Positions 45,751 to 47,549 of a stretch of 47,549 nucleotides of DNA are shown piece by piece. The translations under genes were made by a program, and so were the position numbers. The stretch comes from Saprospiraceae bacterium. GTDB lineage: Bacteria > Bacteroidota > Bacteroidia > Chitinophagales > Saprospiraceae. The notes under the pieces are model-generated. The model worked only from the letters and a program-made list of their open reading frames with translations. It searched no databases and was not told the origin of the DNA. The stretch lies in NCBI GenBank assembly GCA_013001595.1, contig JABDMH010000095.1, positions 1 through 47,549 of the forward strand, given 5' to 3'. The first letter of the stretch is position 1; each line of letters begins with the position of its first letter.

Positions 45751-46486
45751 AACCAATGGATATTTGGAAACCGGCATTTTTGGTTTTATGCGTATCGTAG
45801 TACATGTTTGTCCAATTTCTGGGCATCACAAACACATTGCAGAGCCCGGCAAATAGTCTGACTTGCAGCGATAGGTATCGATCCTTGATTCGATGTGTGT
45901 ACTCAATTCCAAGATGAATTCCTGCATCGAAGTCCTTTACTGAAATTAGTTTTGTTGTATAATTTGAGGCATTCGCCAACGTCACTTTTTTAAATCCATT
46001 AATGCGATAGGCTCCATATCCTCCCCAATGGATGTACCCTTTTGACTTGTCCCTTTGCAAGTAAGTATAGGTAACGGATAGAGGGACTTCTACGTAATTG
46101 ATTTTGACTCGATAATGGTTGTCTTCATACATCCTTTGTCTAAAAGCTACCCCTTTTTGAGTAAAACTGATTTCCGGTTGTATACCTAACCTACGAGTCA
46201 ACTCATACCGGCGAAACACACTTACATACCATGCAAACAAAGGGATTTGTGGACTGATTTGTATCCATGCGATGTCATATCCTACATAAGGCCTCAGATC
46301 AATTTCATAGCCATCATATGGTATCGGCGGGCCACCCACGTGGTAGAATGTTGAAGTGGTTGATCCCATCCTAAAACCATACTGCGCTTGCGTCGTCATG
46401 GGAATGAGAAGTGAGATGAATAAACAAATACATCCTATTTTTCTTTGTTGAAAAATCTTCGATGTTATAGACTGCATCAAATCCAT
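45740..46486 (-). CDS. Outer-membrane beta-barrel (PorT-like) protein
   Basis: 248 residues; a signal peptide ends near PMTTQAQ (residue ~35), with an alternative ATG four residues in. The mature part has alternating hydrophobic strands with aromatic belts and short turns (YGFRMGSTTSTFYHVGG, LGIQPEISFTQKGVAF, YVEVPLSVTYTY, WGGYGAYRINGF, DAGIHLGIEYTHRI, GFQISIGYEI), as in small 8-stranded barrels of the outer-membrane protein beta-barrel family. Function unknown. Its end overlaps the start of the serine hydrolase gene, so the two form an operon. Confidence 0.85.
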   Translation of the reverse strand: MDLMQSITSKIFQQRKIGCICLFISLLIPMTTQAQYGFRMGSTTSTFYHVGGPPIPYDGYEIDLRPYVGYDIAWIQISPQIPLFAWYVSVFRRYELTRRLGIQPEISFTQKGVAFRQRMYEDNHYRVKINYVEVPLSVTYTYLQRDKSKGYIHWGGYGAYRINGFKKVTLANASNYTTKLISVKDFDAGIHLGIEYTHRIKDRYLSLQVRLFAGLCNVFVMPRNWTNMYYDTHKTKNAGFQISIGYEI

Positions 46487-46705
46487 TTCCGTAACTCTGA
46501 TTGTCCAGTGTCTCTTCTCTACCTAGATGATACTATTAATGTTGTTGACGAAAACCTATGACTTGGAATCGCCATCTCGGTGATGTTCATCATTCAAGGG
46601 ATCAAGATATACTCTGGAAGGCTAATCTTACAGAGCTCTTGGTCCTAGTAGGAAAGAAGAAATGCTGCTTCTATGTGTGGCTATGTCTAAGAGATAACAT
46701 ACACG

Positions 46706-47549
46706 TTAGAATACAAAGCCTTCATTGTGCTCTTTAATAAGTTCTGCTAATTGTTCATAATTAATATGCTGCACGGCAACCTGCTCATGAATGCCCATCA
46801 CAGCAGCTAGCGCAGCGGCTTGACCAAGCATCATAAACTGCGGTTCCATGCGGATGGACCCATGTGCAACATGGCTCGCTGAAAGACATACAGGTACAAA
46901 TAGATTTTCAGTCTCACCAATTTTTGGAACGATGGATCTATAGGATATTCCGTAGGGTCTGGGAGGGACTCTCCAAATTACACCTTCTCGATGAACGTGT
47001 CCTTCTTCATTGATAAACATTTGCACAACGTGCGAGTCCATGCCAAACGATGCTTCTGCTACAGGGTCGTTCACTTCGATGGAACCTTCAGCATGATGTT
47101 GGGTCATTACATAGTCAGAGACCATTCTTCTAGCTTCTCTGATATAGATTTCGTAGGGCCAGCCTCCATTTCTAATAAACTCATCTTTGGCTAATCCGTA
47201 CTGACTCACCTCATCCCGAATGGCCCGGGGAACTCTGGGATGATTTGCCAGCGTCCAGATGATTCCCTGCTCATACTTAGTTTGTCGCTCGATGATTTGG
47301 GCACGTGTTGCATAGTCACCAGTTGGGAATCGCCAATTCAACATAGCCCCATCCGTTGAAAAGCTATGCAGGGAATTGATGTCGTATTTGTTGTTGGGCA
47401 GTGGTTCTATTTTTAATGGGAGACGCTCATCGCCTGCTTCAAATATTCTAAATAGCAGTTCAAATTCATTTTCATCATAACCAGCAGGTTTTAAAAATGG
47501 AATCTTATTATCCGGATCTTTGGAAACGCATAGTCGGTAGGTATAGGCT
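46706..47549 (-). CDS. FAD-dependent oxidoreductase, C-terminal part (5' end outside window)
   Basis: The frame is open to the right edge, so the start and FAD-binding N-terminus lie beyond it. The visible 280 residues begin AYTYRLCVSKDPDNKIPF, which with KPAGYDENEFELLFR is the mid part of FAD_oxidored-type proteins of Bacteroidota and Planctomycetes. Further markers are NSLHSFSTDGAMLNWRFPTGDY, PRVPRAIRDEVSQYGL, REARRMVSDYVMTQHH, EGVIWRVPPRPYGISYRSIVP and VPVCLSASHVAHGSIRMEPQFMMLGQAAALAAV, the last of which covers the FAD-binding C-terminal helix. It would oxidise an unidentified substrate, possibly a sugar derivative. The internal ATG at 47344 is not the start. Confidence 0.92.
   Translation of the reverse strand, partial: AYTYRLCVSKDPDNKIPFLKPAGYDENEFELLFRIFEAGDERLPLKIEPLPNNKYDINSLHSFSTDGAMLNWRFPTGDYATRAQIIERQTKYEQGIIWTLANHPRVPRAIRDEVSQYGLAKDEFIRNGGWPYEIYIREARRMVSDYVMTQHHAEGSIEVNDPVAEASFGMDSHVVQMFINEEGHVHREGVIWRVPPRPYGISYRSIVPKIGETENLFVPVCLSASHVAHGSIRMEPQFMMLGQAAALAAVMGIHEQVAVQHINYEQLAELIKEHNEGFVF

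Overview
The window reads as chromosomal DNA of a Bacteroidota bacterium, probably an environmental or marine Saprospiria/Cytophagia-type lineage. The grounds are type 9 secretion (T9SS) C-terminal sorting tails, outer-membrane barrels with carboxypeptidase-regulatory-like N-termini, many short-signal lipoproteins, and gene starts that mostly lack Shine-Dalgarno sequences. I see no tRNA, rRNA, CRISPR array, phage module or intact insertion sequence. All functions are inferred from the translated sequence by eye.

Layout. (1) 1-6.3 kb: the 3' part of a TonB-dependent receptor, a T9SS-secreted beta-helix protein (putative polysaccharide lyase) closed by a clear terminator, and an unrecognised lipoprotein with an alpha/alpha-barrel look. 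No SusD partner is present. (2) 6.3-6.8 kb: a nested array of hairpin-forming intergenic repeats. (3) 6.8-12.5 kb: DUF1080 lipoprotein, exported isochorismatase-like hydrolase, ThuA-like protein, OxyR, PhyH-type oxygenase and a CBM9-like exported protein. (4) 12.2-19.7 kb: a small unknown protein, a cytosolic RraA-type aldolase, a BASS-family symporter, a Tat-exported enolase-superfamily sugar-acid dehydratase, a PQQ dehydrogenase lipoprotein with a fused cytochrome c, and a second, exported RraA-type protein. (5) 19.7-22.7 kb: a secreted protein of three Ig-like repeats, 0.86 kb of non-coding DNA and a putative metallopeptidase. (6) 22.8-30 kb: kduI, a DUF4861 lipoprotein, a GH105 unsaturated uronyl hydrolase, an esterase, a type I sulfatase and an amidohydrolase. 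(7) 30-39.1 kb: mixed small metabolic genes together with a gene graveyard: a T9SS-tail remnant, a frameshifted beta-lactamase-family remnant, a shattered RND efflux pump, and a decayed partial copy of the flavodoxin gene that lies 6 kb away. (8) 39.1-47.5 kb: exported peroxiredoxin, OMP beta-barrel protein, PPOX flavoprotein, second DUF1080 protein, beta-lactamase-family lipoprotein, barrel protein and the C-terminal part of an FAD-dependent oxidoreductase cut by the right edge.

How it fits together. The beta-helix protein, GH105, KduI, DUF4861, sulfatase and esterase point to breakdown of a uronate-containing, probably sulfated and acylated polysaccharide. The most interesting cluster is 12.6-19.6 kb. 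There a quinoprotein dehydrogenase, an enolase-superfamily dehydratase and an RraA-type aldolase all carry export signals and sit beside a BASS symporter. This would allow oxidation, dehydration and retro-aldol cleavage of sugars outside the cytoplasm with import of the keto-acid product. That route is my inference, not a demonstrated pathway.
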